From assembly GCF_051903925.1 (NCBI RefSeq), contig NZ_CP173678.1:3348001-3412000 (forward strand): a DNA stretch of 64,000 nt, in the 5' to 3' direction. Positions 28,012 to 36,498 of the stretch are shown here, piece by piece. This DNA comes from G051903925 sp051903925 (GTDB taxonomy: Bacteria; Pseudomonadota; Alphaproteobacteria; Zavarziniales; Zavarziniaceae). The notes under the pieces were generated by a model that was not told where the DNA came from, made no database searches, and was given only the letters and a program-made list of their open reading frames with translations. Made by a program: the position numbers and the translations under genes. Position 1 is the stretch's first letter. Each line of letters starts with the position of its first letter.

Positions 28012-30294
28012 ATGGCGGCGGTTTCCTTGGCCCGGGCGGCGGCGGTTCTGTGGGCGGGCCTGATCATCGCCGGCTGCGCCGCGCTGACGCCCCTGCCGCC
28101 GCCGTCGCGCGTGGCCGATCGCATCAACCGTGTGCCCGACGGCCTGCCGGTGACCGCCCCGGTGACGATCCACTGGAGCCCCGAGAAGATCCCCTTCATC
28201 GAGGCGCAGACCGACGCCGACGCGGCGATGGCGCTGGGCCTGGTCCATGCCCATCTGCGCCTGGGCCAGATGGAACTGCTGCGCCGCATCTCGCAGGGGC
28301 GGATTTCCGAGGTGGCGGGTCCGTTCACCACCGACATCGACCGCGCGCTGCGCATCCTGAACCTGGGCAAGGCTTCGCCCACGGTGCTGGCGCAGATGCC
28401 GCAGGCGACGCGGGCCTGGCTGGACGCGTTCGTGGCGGGCGTCAACTACTACCAGGCCAACATGGCCGACCGGCCGCACGAATACGCCCTGTTCGGGGCC
28501 CGCCCCGTGCCGTGGCGGCCGGAGGAGATCATCACGATCGGGCGCCTGGCGTCGGTGGACGTCACCTGGTTCACCTGGTTCCGCCTGCTGCCGGAACGGA
28601 CCCGCGCCGACTGGCCCGCGGTCTGGGCCCGCCTGCTCGAATCGGGCACGACCTCGGCGCCTAGCTTCCCCTTCGCCCCCGCCGATCCCGACCCGCAGGG
28701 CCTGGCCATGCTGGAGGACGTGCTGGGCGGCAGCGCGCGCACCGGCTCCAACGCCTTTGCCGTCGGCGGCAGCCGCACGGCCTCAGGCGCCGCCATCGTC
28801 GCCAACGATCCGCACCTGGGCCTGCGCCTGCCCAATGCGTGGATGATCGCGGGGGTGAAGTCGCCCTCGATGCACGCGGTGGGACTGATGATCCCGGGCC
28901 TTCCCTTCGTCGCGGTGGGCCGCAACGAGCGCATCGCCTGGGGCGGAACCAACCTGCGCGCCGCGTCCAGCGACCTGTTCGACGTCAGCGCCCTGCCGCC
29001 GTCGCAGATCACCGAGCGCGAGGAGGAGATCAAGGTCCGCTGGTGGCTGGACACCAGCCAGACGGTGCGTGAAACGCCCTTCGGCCCGATCATCTCGGAC
29101 AGCGCCATGGTCCAGGGCCAGCCCGGCGAGCAGCTGGCGGTCAGCTGGATCGGCCATCGTCCCAGCGATGAGATCACGGCCATGCTGGGCGTGGGCCGCG
29201 CGCGCAATTTCGACGAGTTCCGCCGGGCGCTGGACGGCTTCTCCCTGTCACCGCAGAACATGGTCTATGGCGATGTCGACGGCCATGTGGGGCAGGTGAC
29301 CGCGACCCATCTTCCCAGCCGCTCGCTCACGCCGCCGGCCGACATCGTGCGTCCCGTTGCCGACGCCAAGGCGTGGGAGCGGATCGTGACCGGGCGCGAC
29401 CTGCCCTGGATCCTGGACCCGCCCGGCGGCTATGTGGCGACGGCCAACAACATGCCCGGCCGGTCGTCGGTGCCGATCGGCTATTTCTTCTCGTCCGACG
29501 ACCGGATCGGCCGCCTGACCGAGCTGCTGTCAGGCAACGATACGGTCGATGCCGCCCGCCTGGCCGCGATCCAGCAGGACGTGACCAAGCCATCGGCCGC
29601 GCGCCTGCGCGATCGCCTGGTGGCCAGGCTGGACGGTCTTGTCCTGGAGCCGGGGCCAGCGGCGGTGGCGGCGCGGGTGCGCGCGTTCGACGGATCGTAC
29701 CGGGCGGACGACGCGGCACCCGTCGCCTTCGAGGCGACCGTCTTTCATCTGATCGAGGCCCTGTACGCGCCCGATGCGCGGCGCCTGCTCTCGGCAGCCG
29801 GACGCCTGTTCGACGCGCTGGACGCCGACCTGGCCCGCATGCCGCCGGAGCAGGTCGATGCCGCCCTGGCAACCGCGCTGGACAAGGCGCAGGAGGCGGT
29901 CGGCCGCTTTCCCACCTGGGGCGACATGCACCGAATCGGCCTGGCCGGCTGGTTTGGCGCCGCCCCGCTGATCGGTGGGCGCTACCGGTTCGGCGACGTG
30001 CCGGCCTCCGGCTCCAGCGAGACCCTGCTCAAGACCTCGCACGAGCTGACGGACCAGCGCCACGAGGCGACCTTTGGCGCGGATGCGCGCCTGATCGCCG
30101 ATCTGTCGGACCTGGACGCGACCCAGGTCGTGCTGCTGGGCGGGCAGGACGGCTGGTACAACAGCGAGGCGTTCCTGGACCAGGTGAAGCTGTTCCAGGA
30201 GGGGCGCTTCATCCGCCTGCCCATGCGGCTGGAGACGGTGCGGGCCAATGCCGCCTACCGCACCGAGATCCTGCCCCCCCGCCCGGGCAGCTGA
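28012..30294 (+). CDS. Penicillin acylase family hydrolase (lipoprotein)
   Basis: An N-terminal-nucleophile amidase that splits amide bonds of acylated substrates (penicillins, acyl-homoserine lactones or others). The 760-residue precursor starts with a lipoprotein signal (LWAGLIIAGC, lipobox Cys at about 22), so it should act at the cell envelope. Self-cleavage would free Ser246 in TGSNAFAVGG as the catalytic residue, followed by NDPHLGLRLPNAW, typical of the beta chain. The in-frame GTG 90 bp upstream is not needed. It lies 6 bp before a GH3-type gene. Substrate unknown. Confidence 0.88.
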   Translation: MAAVSLARAAAVLWAGLIIAGCAALTPLPPPSRVADRINRVPDGLPVTAPVTIHWSPEKIPFIEAQTDADAAMALGLVHAHLRLGQMELLRRISQGRISEVAGPFTTDIDRALRILNLGKASPTVLAQMPQATRAWLDAFVAGVNYYQANMADRPHEYALFGARPVPWRPEEIITIGRLASVDVTWFTWFRLLPERTRADWPAVWARLLESGTTSAPSFPFAPADPDPQGLAMLEDVLGGSARTGSNAFAVGGSRTASGAAIVANDPHLGLRLPNAWMIAGVKSPSMHAVGLMIPGLPFVAVGRNERIAWGGTNLRAASSDLFDVSALPPSQITEREEEIKVRWWLDTSQTVRETPFGPIISDSAMVQGQPGEQLAVSWIGHRPSDEITAMLGVGRARNFDEFRRALDGFSLSPQNMVYGDVDGHVGQVTATHLPSRSLTPPADIVRPVADAKAWERIVTGRDLPWILDPPGGYVATANNMPGRSSVPIGYFFSSDDRIGRLTELLSGNDTVDAARLAAIQQDVTKPSAARLRDRLVARLDGLVLEPGPAAVAARVRAFDGSYRADDAAPVAFEATVFHLIEALYAPDARRLLSAAGRLFDALDADLARMPPEQVDAALATALDKAQEAVGRFPTWGDMHRIGLAGWFGAAPLIGGRYRFGDVPASGSSETLLKTSHELTDQRHEATFGADARLIADLSDLDATQVVLLGGQDGWYNSEAFLDQVKLFQEGRFIRLPMRLETVRANAAYRTEILPPRPGS

Positions 30295-30300
30295 GGCGTC

Positions 30301-31827
30301 ATGCGGGGTGCCACCGCGGTCCTGCGCCTCCATGCCGGGCGCCGCCTGCGCCAGCTGGCCCGGCAGGACCCGGTGGAGAGCCAGCGGCAGCAGCTGATGG
30401 CCCTGCTGGCGCGGGCGGCGGGCACGCGCTTCGGCCGGGCGCACGGCTTTGCCGCGATCCACGACGTGGCAGACTATCAGCGCGCGGTGCCGCTGCGCCG
30501 CTATGAGGACTTCTGGACCGACTGGTGGCGCGAGCCGTTTCCGCGGCTGGACGATGTCACCTGGCCCGGCCGCATCCCGTATTTTGCGCTGAGTTCGGGG
30601 ACGACCAGCGGGACGACCAAGTACATCCCCTGTTCCCTGGACATGATCCGCGCCAACAGCCGGGCCGGGCTGGACGTGCTGTGCCACCATGTCGGCCAGC
30701 GTCCCGGCAGTCGCGTGATGGACGGGGCCGGCTTCATGCTGGGGGGCTCGACCGCCCTGCAGGACCTGGCGCCGGGCGTCCTGGCGGGCGACCTGTCGGG
30801 AATCGCCGTGCGCCGGCTGCCCTGGTACGGCCGCCTGATCGCCTTTCCCCCGGTCGAGGTCGCCCTGCTCTCGGACTGGGAGGAGAAGATCGCGACCGTC
30901 GCCCGCCTCGCGCCGCAGGCCGACGTCCGGGTGATCAGCGGCACCCCGTCCTGGATGCTGATGCTGTTCGATGCCCTGGCGGCGCGGACGGGGACATGGG
31001 GCGCGCCGGCGATCTGGCCGCGGCTGGACCTACTGGTGCATGGCGCAGTCCCGATGCCGCCCTATCGCGCGCGGGTCGAGGCCTGGCTGAGGGGCACGGG
31101 CGCCGAGACGCGGGAGGTCTATCCCGCCAGCGAAGGCTTCATCGCCATCGCCGATGCGGGGCCGGAGGATGGCCTGCGCCTGATGCTGGACAACGGCCTG
31201 TTCCTGGAATTCGTTCCGGTCGACGACCTGGCCGCGCCGCGCCCGGTGCGCCATTGGGCCGCCAATGTCCAGACGGGCGTCGACTATGCCGTCGTCGTCA
31301 CCAGCAATGCCGGCCTGTGGTCCTATGTCCTGGGCGACACGGTGCGCTTCGTCAGCCTGAACCCGCACCGCGTGGTGATCACCGGGCGCACCGCCTGGAT
31401 GCTGTCGGCCTTTGGCGAGCATGTCATTGCCGAGGAGGTCGAGCAGGCGGCGCTGGAGGCTGCGCGCGCCATCGATGCGGCCCTGGCCGACTTCGCCGTC
31501 TTCGCCGTTCACGGGGCAGGGCCGGGCGAGGCCGGTGGCCATTGCTGGATCGTGGAGTTCGATGGGGTCGCGCCGGAAGAGGGCGCCCTGGCCCGGTTCG
31601 GCCAGGTGGTCGACGCCACGCTGGCGCGTCTCAACGAGGACTATCGCGCGCACCGGGCTGGCATGGCGGGCCCGCGCGTGGAGCGCATGGCGGCCGGCGG
31701 TTTTGCCGCGTGGATGAAGCAGCGTGGCCGTCTGGGCGGGCAGAACAAGGTGCCGCGGATCCTGGTGCGGGACGATCTGGCCCAGGACCTGCGGGACTTT
31801 GCCACCGGATGGCGGCCGCCCGCTTGA
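30301..31827 (+). CDS. GH3-type acyl-acid-amido synthetase
   Basis: A 508-residue member of the GH3 family, adenylating enzymes that in plants join auxin or jasmonate to amino acids; bacterial members are mostly untested. The ATP-binding signature SSGTTSGTTKYIPCS (about residues 99-113), YPASEGFI (motif for adenylate binding), VVVTSNAGLWSYVLGDTVRF and ITGRTAWMLSAFGEH are typical. It follows an amidase-type acylase by 6 bp, so one gene may build and the other may break amide conjugates. No signal peptide, so cytosolic. Confidence 0.85.
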   Translation: MRGATAVLRLHAGRRLRQLARQDPVESQRQQLMALLARAAGTRFGRAHGFAAIHDVADYQRAVPLRRYEDFWTDWWREPFPRLDDVTWPGRIPYFALSSGTTSGTTKYIPCSLDMIRANSRAGLDVLCHHVGQRPGSRVMDGAGFMLGGSTALQDLAPGVLAGDLSGIAVRRLPWYGRLIAFPPVEVALLSDWEEKIATVARLAPQADVRVISGTPSWMLMLFDALAARTGTWGAPAIWPRLDLLVHGAVPMPPYRARVEAWLRGTGAETREVYPASEGFIAIADAGPEDGLRLMLDNGLFLEFVPVDDLAAPRPVRHWAANVQTGVDYAVVVTSNAGLWSYVLGDTVRFVSLNPHRVVITGRTAWMLSAFGEHVIAEEVEQAALEAARAIDAALADFAVFAVHGAGPGEAGGHCWIVEFDGVAPEEGALARFGQVVDATLARLNEDYRAHRAGMAGPRVERMAAGGFAAWMKQRGRLGGQNKVPRILVRDDLAQDLRDFATGWRPPA

Positions 31828-31849
31828 ACCCGGCGGTCGGCGCCTTAAG

Positions 31850-31874
31850 TACAGTCGTGTCACGACGGACTGTA
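31850..31874. promoter_or_regulatory. Dyad TACAGTC...GACTGTA, possible operator
   Basis: Perfect 7-bp inverted arms TACAGTC (31850-31856) and GACTGTA (31868-31874) enclose a second short dyad (CGTG-T-CACG). It sits 17 bp before the start of the next gene and after the GH3 stop, a natural operator position. Confidence 0.45.
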
Positions 31875-31890
31875 TGAAATATCCGGTGGA

Positions 31891-32379
31891 GTGAAGGAGA
31901 TGTCGGTTTCAACCCATGAAGAAGATCGCGGCAGGAACGACAATGCCGGCGTCGTCTTCTGGGCGGAGCGGTCCGATACGTTCTATGTGCGGAGCGCCAT
32001 CCTGACGACCCTGCTGGTCGCACCGCTGGCGTTCCTGGCGCCCGCGGCGTTCATCACGGCGTTCCTCACCGTCGTTGGCCTGGGCATTTGGAACCGGCGG
32101 GCGTTTCGCCTGCAGGTCACGGGCGATGCCCTGCGCTTCCGCCCCAGCGCGCTGATCCGCGGCATCCGGATCCCCTTGTCCGAGGTGGAGAAAGCCGTGG
32201 CCGAGCCTGAGTCGGGCAGCGGCTTCCTGCCGGTCGACGCGCGGGCGGGGCGGGTGCTGGTGCACCTGCGGTCCGGCCTGGTCCTGCCTATTCCCGGGAT
32301 CGTGGACGCGGCAGAACTGGCGCGTGCAATCACGCTGGTGAAACGCGGCCAGATTGTTCCCGATGCGGGTGCCGCCTGA
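31891..32379 (+). CDS. Hypothetical membrane protein with PH-like domain
   Basis: About 162 residues. Two close hydrophobic segments (about 36-54 and 57-70, LTTLLVAPLAFLAPAAFI) form a hairpin. The C-terminal half (FRLQVTGDALRFRPSALIRG, then IPLSEVEKAV) resembles the bacterial PH-type domains often found after such hairpins. No named function. Start codon is uncertain: GTG at 31891 and ATG at 31900 are both close to a GGTGGA/AAGGAG stretch. A possible operator lies just upstream. Confidence 0.6.
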   Translation: MKEMSVSTHEEDRGRNDNAGVVFWAERSDTFYVRSAILTTLLVAPLAFLAPAAFITAFLTVVGLGIWNRRAFRLQVTGDALRFRPSALIRGIRIPLSEVEKAVAEPESGSGFLPVDARAGRVLVHLRSGLVLPIPGIVDAAELARAITLVKRGQIVPDAGAA

Positions 32380-32653
32380 ACCAGACGTTCCCTCTGGCCG
32401 TCGCCACCTGAGGGCCGTCGCGATCGCGTTTCAACGTGCCGGCGTGGTGGTTTAACTATCCCTTAAGTTGCGAAGGACAGGATCGGCCCTGCGATTTGTC
32501 GCTTGCGGGCCGATGCCTGCTTGTGGAAACGGGGACGGCCGGCAGAATGATCGCTGCCGGTCCTGGCAGATCGGATTGACGGGCGCGGGCGGGGATGCCA
32601 CTGCTGCCCATCGGGATCTTCTGAAGCGGGGGCCAGCACTGCAGCCACAGCAC

Positions 32654-33763
32654 ATGCCGGATGGGGCGCACGTGGCACAGGGCGGCGGGTCGGACCCCGC
32701 CAGCATCCCGATGGTCAGCGTCATCATCCCGACCCTGAACGAGGCCCGCCATGTCGAGGCCTGCGTCGAGTCGATCGCGCGCACGGCCCACCCCACCAGC
32801 CGCTACGAGATCCTGGTGGTCGACGGCGGCAGCACCGACGGCACGCAGGACATCGTGCGCCGCATGTCCGCGCGCCTGCCGCAGGTGCGCCTTCTGGACA
32901 ATCCCGACCGCCTCCAGGCCGCCGCCTTCAACAAGGCGATCCTGAACTGCGATCCGGCGACCACCTACTTCATCCGCGCCGACGCCCATTCGATCTTTCC
33001 CGACGAATTCGTCGGCCGCTGCATCGCCGCGATCGAGCGTCATGGCGCCGACCTGGTCGTCTTCTACCTGGTACCGATCGAGACGGGGCCGTGGTTCCGG
33101 CGGGCCGTGTCGATGGGCTTTCGCTCGGTCCTGGGCGTGGGCGATTCGAGCTATCGCCGGCCTGGGCCCACGCAGCCGGTGGATCATGGCTATCACGGCT
33201 GCTTCCGGCGCAGCCTGTTTGCGCGGGTCGAACCGTACGACCCGGCCTTCAGCCATAACGAGGATGGGGAACTGTCCTATCGCATCGGCAAAGCGGGTGG
33301 CCTGATCATCCTGGACAGCACCATCCAGGTGAACTACGTGCCGCGCGCGACGCTGCGCACCCTGGCGCGCCAATACCTCCTCTATGGCCGCGGCCGGGTG
33401 CGAATGCTGCTGAAGCACCGGCTGGCCCCGCGCTGGCGCCAGCTCCTGCCGCCGGCCCTGGTGGCGCTGGAAGGCGTGACGGCGGCGACCGGTATCGCCG
33501 CCCTGCTGGGCGCGCCGCTGGGCGGTGTCCTGAAGCTGCTGGCGATTCCGCTCGTTGCCTATGGGCTGCTGATGCTGGGCTCCGCCGTGCCGGCGCTGGC
33601 CCGCACGCGCGACAGTGCGGCCCTGGCGCTGCCGCTGGTCCTGGCGACGATGCATCATGCCTGGGGCTATGGATTCCTGGACGGCCTGTGGCGCGCCCGG
33701 GGACAGAAGGTGGCGGCACCCGCCGCCCACGCCGCGGGATCGGGCGGACCGTCGCAGCGCTGA
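32654..33763 (+). CDS. Glycosyltransferase family 2, ExoA-like
   Basis: A 369-residue sugar transferase. The GT-A fold begins at VSVIIPTLNEARHVEACVES, with VDGGSTDGTQDIV and the metal-binding DxD-type RADAHS, then the acceptor/base ED in SHNEDGELSYR. The C-terminus has two or three membrane helices and HHAWGYGFLDGLW, as in ExoA, which adds glucose in succinoglycan synthesis. No other polysaccharide genes adjoin it, so the product is unknown. Start at ATG 32654; the frame is open upstream, but that sequence does not look like the family. Confidence 0.85.
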   Translation: MPDGAHVAQGGGSDPASIPMVSVIIPTLNEARHVEACVESIARTAHPTSRYEILVVDGGSTDGTQDIVRRMSARLPQVRLLDNPDRLQAAAFNKAILNCDPATTYFIRADAHSIFPDEFVGRCIAAIERHGADLVVFYLVPIETGPWFRRAVSMGFRSVLGVGDSSYRRPGPTQPVDHGYHGCFRRSLFARVEPYDPAFSHNEDGELSYRIGKAGGLIILDSTIQVNYVPRATLRTLARQYLLYGRGRVRMLLKHRLAPRWRQLLPPALVALEGVTAATGIAALLGAPLGGVLKLLAIPLVAYGLLMLGSAVPALARTRDSAALALPLVLATMHHAWGYGFLDGLWRARGQKVAAPAAHAAGSGGPSQR

Positions 33764-33831
33764 GGCGGCCTGGCGCGAATTGAGGGCTGTCTGGCCTGTC
33801 CGCCAAGGTCGGGCTGGCGCACCATGGCGCC

Positions 33832-34845
33832 ATGGATGGTTGCACCCCGCATTCCCCGACCCGCCGCAGCGTCTGGGTCCTGATCTTTCCAGGCGTCCAG
33901 GTGCTGGACGCGGTCGGCCCGGCCGAGATCTTTGCCGTGGCCCAGGACGGCCGGGGCCAGCCGGCCTATGAGGTGCGCTTCCTGGCGCTGCAGCCCGGCA
34001 TGGTCGCCACCAGCGGCCCGGCGCGCCTGGCGGCGGAGGATGCGCAGGGCCTGCTGCAGAGCGGGGCCGCGCCCGACACGCTGATCGTCGCGGGCGGGCA
34101 GGGGACCCGCGCCATGGCCGCCGACCACGCCCTGATCCGGTGGATCGGCGACGCCGCGCGGCGCTCCCGGCGCACGGCGTCGGTCTGTACGGGCGCCCTG
34201 CTGCTGGCGGCAGCGGGGCTGCTGGACGGGCGCCGGGCGGCGACGCATTGGGCTTTTGCAGGCGATCTGCAGCGCCGGTTTCCCGCCGTGCGCGTCGATG
34301 CCGATGCGCTCTATGTGCAGGACGGGCCGTTCTGGACCTCGGCCGGGGTGACGGCCGGCATGGACCTGGCGCTGGCCATGGTGCGGGCGGACCTGGGCCA
34401 TGACATGGCCCTGTCGATCGCGCGCCACCTGGTCATGTTCATGATCCGCCCGGGCGGCCAGGCGCAGTTCTCGGCCCATCTGGCGGCCCAGGCAGCACCG
34501 GCCGGACCGCTGGGCACCCTGCCGGCATGGATCGTGGAGAACCTGGGGGCCGACCTGTCGGTCCCGGCCTTGGCCAGCCGCGCGGGGATGAGCGAACGCT
34601 CCCTGACCCGCGCCTTTGCCAGCCAATTGGCGATGTCGCCCGCCCGCTTCGTCGAGCGCGCCCGGCTGGACGCCGCGCGCCGCCTGCTGGAGGAAAGCGC
34701 CATGCCCTGCAAGCAGGTCGCCGGCCGTGTCGGCCTGGGCGATGACGAGGCGCTGCGCCGCGTCTTCCAGCGCAACCTGCAGGTCTCGCCGGCCGACTAC
34801 CGCGCCCGTTTCCAATCCCCCCTGATGGAAGGACATGCATCATGA
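33832..34845 (+). CDS. GlxA family transcriptional regulator (DJ-1/PfpI + AraC HTH)
   Basis: 337 residues. The N-terminal amidotransferase-like DJ-1/PfpI domain (about 10-185) starts VWVLIFPGVQVLDAVGPAEI and holds the nucleophile-elbow Cys in RTASVCTGALLLAAAGLL. The C-terminal AraC helix-turn-helix (about 225-325) includes LASRAGMSERSLTRAFASQL and VAGRVGLGDDEALRRVFQRN. It overlaps the next gene, a stand-alone DJ-1 protein, by 4 bp, so it likely controls that operon in response to a small molecule. Confidence 0.92.
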   Translation: MDGCTPHSPTRRSVWVLIFPGVQVLDAVGPAEIFAVAQDGRGQPAYEVRFLALQPGMVATSGPARLAAEDAQGLLQSGAAPDTLIVAGGQGTRAMAADHALIRWIGDAARRSRRTASVCTGALLLAAAGLLDGRRAATHWAFAGDLQRRFPAVRVDADALYVQDGPFWTSAGVTAGMDLALAMVRADLGHDMALSIARHLVMFMIRPGGQAQFSAHLAAQAAPAGPLGTLPAWIVENLGADLSVPALASRAGMSERSLTRAFASQLAMSPARFVERARLDAARRLLEESAMPCKQVAGRVGLGDDEALRRVFQRNLQVSPADYRARFQSPLMEGHAS

Positions 34846-35471
34846 CTGCCAGCCTGGCTGCACCCCGGATCGGCATCCTGATCTTTGACGAGGTTGAGGA
34901 GCTGGATTTCGTCGGCCCCTATGAGGTGTTCGGCATGACGCGCAAGATCCGCGAGATGCAGGGCACGGCCGACCTGGGCGAGGTCGTCCTGATCGGCCTG
35001 GACGCGCAGCCCGTGCGCGCCTTCAACGGCCTGCGCATCCTGCCCGACACGACGATTGCGGAGGTGGAGGCCCTGGACGTGCTGCTGGTGCCCGGCGGCT
35101 TCGGCACGCGACCCCTGATGGGGCATGAGGGGCTGAAGACCTGGCTGCGCAAGGTGGCGCCGACCTGTACCTGGGTCACCAGCGTGTGCACGGGCAGCAT
35201 GCTCCTGGCGGCTGCCGGCCTGGCCGAGGGGCGGAAGGTCACGACGCACTGGTCGATGGTGGAGGAGTTCCGCGGCCTGAACCTGGGTTGCACCGTGACC
35301 GAGGGCAGCCGCTTCCAGGTCGACGGCAATCTGGTCAGTTCGGCCGGTGTCTCCGCCGGGATCGACATGGCGCTGTGGCTGGTCGGCCAGATCCACGGCA
35401 TTCCGCAGGCGCGCGCCACCCAGCGCTTCATGCAGTACGAGCCCGAGCCCCCCTATGCGGATGCCGCCTGA
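34842..35471 (+). CDS. DJ-1/PfpI family protein, isonitrile hydratase-like
   Basis: 209 residues, one DJ-1/PfpI domain: RIGILIFDEVEELDFVGPYE at the N-terminus, LLVPGGFGTRP, and the nucleophile Cys in WVTSVCTGSMLLAAAGLAEG followed by TTHWSMVEEF. This pattern and the neighbouring GlxA regulator resemble isonitrile hydratase loci, where the enzyme adds water to isonitriles to give N-formamides; the substrate here is not proven. Start overlaps the GlxA stop. An alpha/beta hydrolase follows 18 bp on. Confidence 0.85.
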   Translation: MTASLAAPRIGILIFDEVEELDFVGPYEVFGMTRKIREMQGTADLGEVVLIGLDAQPVRAFNGLRILPDTTIAEVEALDVLLVPGGFGTRPLMGHEGLKTWLRKVAPTCTWVTSVCTGSMLLAAAGLAEGRKVTTHWSMVEEFRGLNLGCTVTEGSRFQVDGNLVSSAGVSAGIDMALWLVGQIHGIPQARATQRFMQYEPEPPYADAA

Positions 35472-35489
35472 TCGCCGATCCTGGGGGGC

Positions 35490-36395
35490 ATGAGCCAGCC
35501 CACCCTGAAGTCGATCAGGACATCCGTCCTTGACCTGCATTACGAGGAGAGCGGGCCGCCGGACGGGCGGCCCGTGGTCCTGGTCCATGGCTTTCCGGAC
35601 GATCCGCGCACCTGGGACGGCGCGGTCGAGCGCCTGGTGCCGCAGGGCTATCGCGTCATCGTGCCGTATCTGCGCGGCTACGGCCCGACCCGCTTCCTGG
35701 ACCCCGGCACCATGCGCTCGGGCCAGCAGGCGGCGCTGGGGCAGGACCTGCGCGACCTGATCCTGGGCCTCGATCTCAAGGGGGTCCTGCTGGGCGGCTA
35801 TGACTGGGGTGGGCGGGCGTGCTGCATCAATGCCGCGCTGTGGCCCGACCGGGTGCGCGGCCTGCTGTCCATCACCGGCTACAACATCCACGACATCGCC
35901 GCGATGGTCCGGCCCGGCAGCGCCGAGGAGGAGGTGCGGAACTGGTACCAGTGGTACTTCCACACCAGCCGGGGCGAGGCGGGCCTGACGCAGAACCGGC
36001 ATGACCTGTGCCGCCTGATCTGGCGCCTGTGGTCGCCCAACTGGGCATTCGACGCGGCGACCTATGCCCGGACGGGCACCTCGTTCGACAATCCCGACTT
36101 CGTCGCGGTCGTCGTCCATTCCTATCGCGTACGCTATGCCAGCACTGCGGGCGACCCGGTCTATGACGCGGTGGAGACGGCCCTGGCCGGGCAGCCGCCG
36201 ATCGCGGTGCCGACCATTGTCCTGCACGGCGCGGCCGACGGCGTCGACCCACCCGTCCAGGCCGATTCGGGGCGCCACAAGTTCGTCGCATTCTACGAAC
36301 GCAGCATCACGCCGGTCGCCGGACATTTCTACCCGCGCGAGGCGCCGGGGGAGGTCGCCACCGCCATCCGACGCCTGGATGCCATCGTTCCCTAA
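35490..36395 (+). CDS. Alpha/beta hydrolase, epoxide hydrolase-like
   Basis: 301 residues. The oxyanion motif is VVLVHGFPDD (about residues 26-35) and the nucleophile elbow reads GGYDWGGRA, so the nucleophile is aspartate, as in epoxide hydrolases and haloalkane dehalogenases. The general-base His is probably that of ITPVAGHFYPREAP near the end. A tryptophan/tyrosine-rich cap (VRNWYQWYFHTSRGE) lies between. It is the third gene of the GlxA-DJ-1 operon, which suggests a small-molecule breakdown route of unknown substrate. Confidence 0.85.
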   Translation: MSQPTLKSIRTSVLDLHYEESGPPDGRPVVLVHGFPDDPRTWDGAVERLVPQGYRVIVPYLRGYGPTRFLDPGTMRSGQQAALGQDLRDLILGLDLKGVLLGGYDWGGRACCINAALWPDRVRGLLSITGYNIHDIAAMVRPGSAEEEVRNWYQWYFHTSRGEAGLTQNRHDLCRLIWRLWSPNWAFDAATYARTGTSFDNPDFVAVVVHSYRVRYASTAGDPVYDAVETALAGQPPIAVPTIVLHGAADGVDPPVQADSGRHKFVAFYERSITPVAGHFYPREAPGEVATAIRRLDAIVP

Positions 36396-36420
36396 CACAA
36401 ATTTGAATTCGAATTAGAAG
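36396..36420. promoter_or_regulatory. AT-rich palindrome before acyl-CoA dehydrogenase
   Basis: A 25-bp AT-rich island in otherwise GC-rich DNA, centred on the perfect palindrome AATTCGAATT (36406-36415). It lies about 80-100 bp before the dehydrogenase start and may be an operator or UP-type promoter element. Confidence 0.35.
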
Positions 36421-36498
36421 GCATTGCAGAAAACCCTCTGGCGTCCTGCTTCCGAGCCGCTATTCTCCGCCGCGAAAAGATCCGAAGGGAGGATGGGC

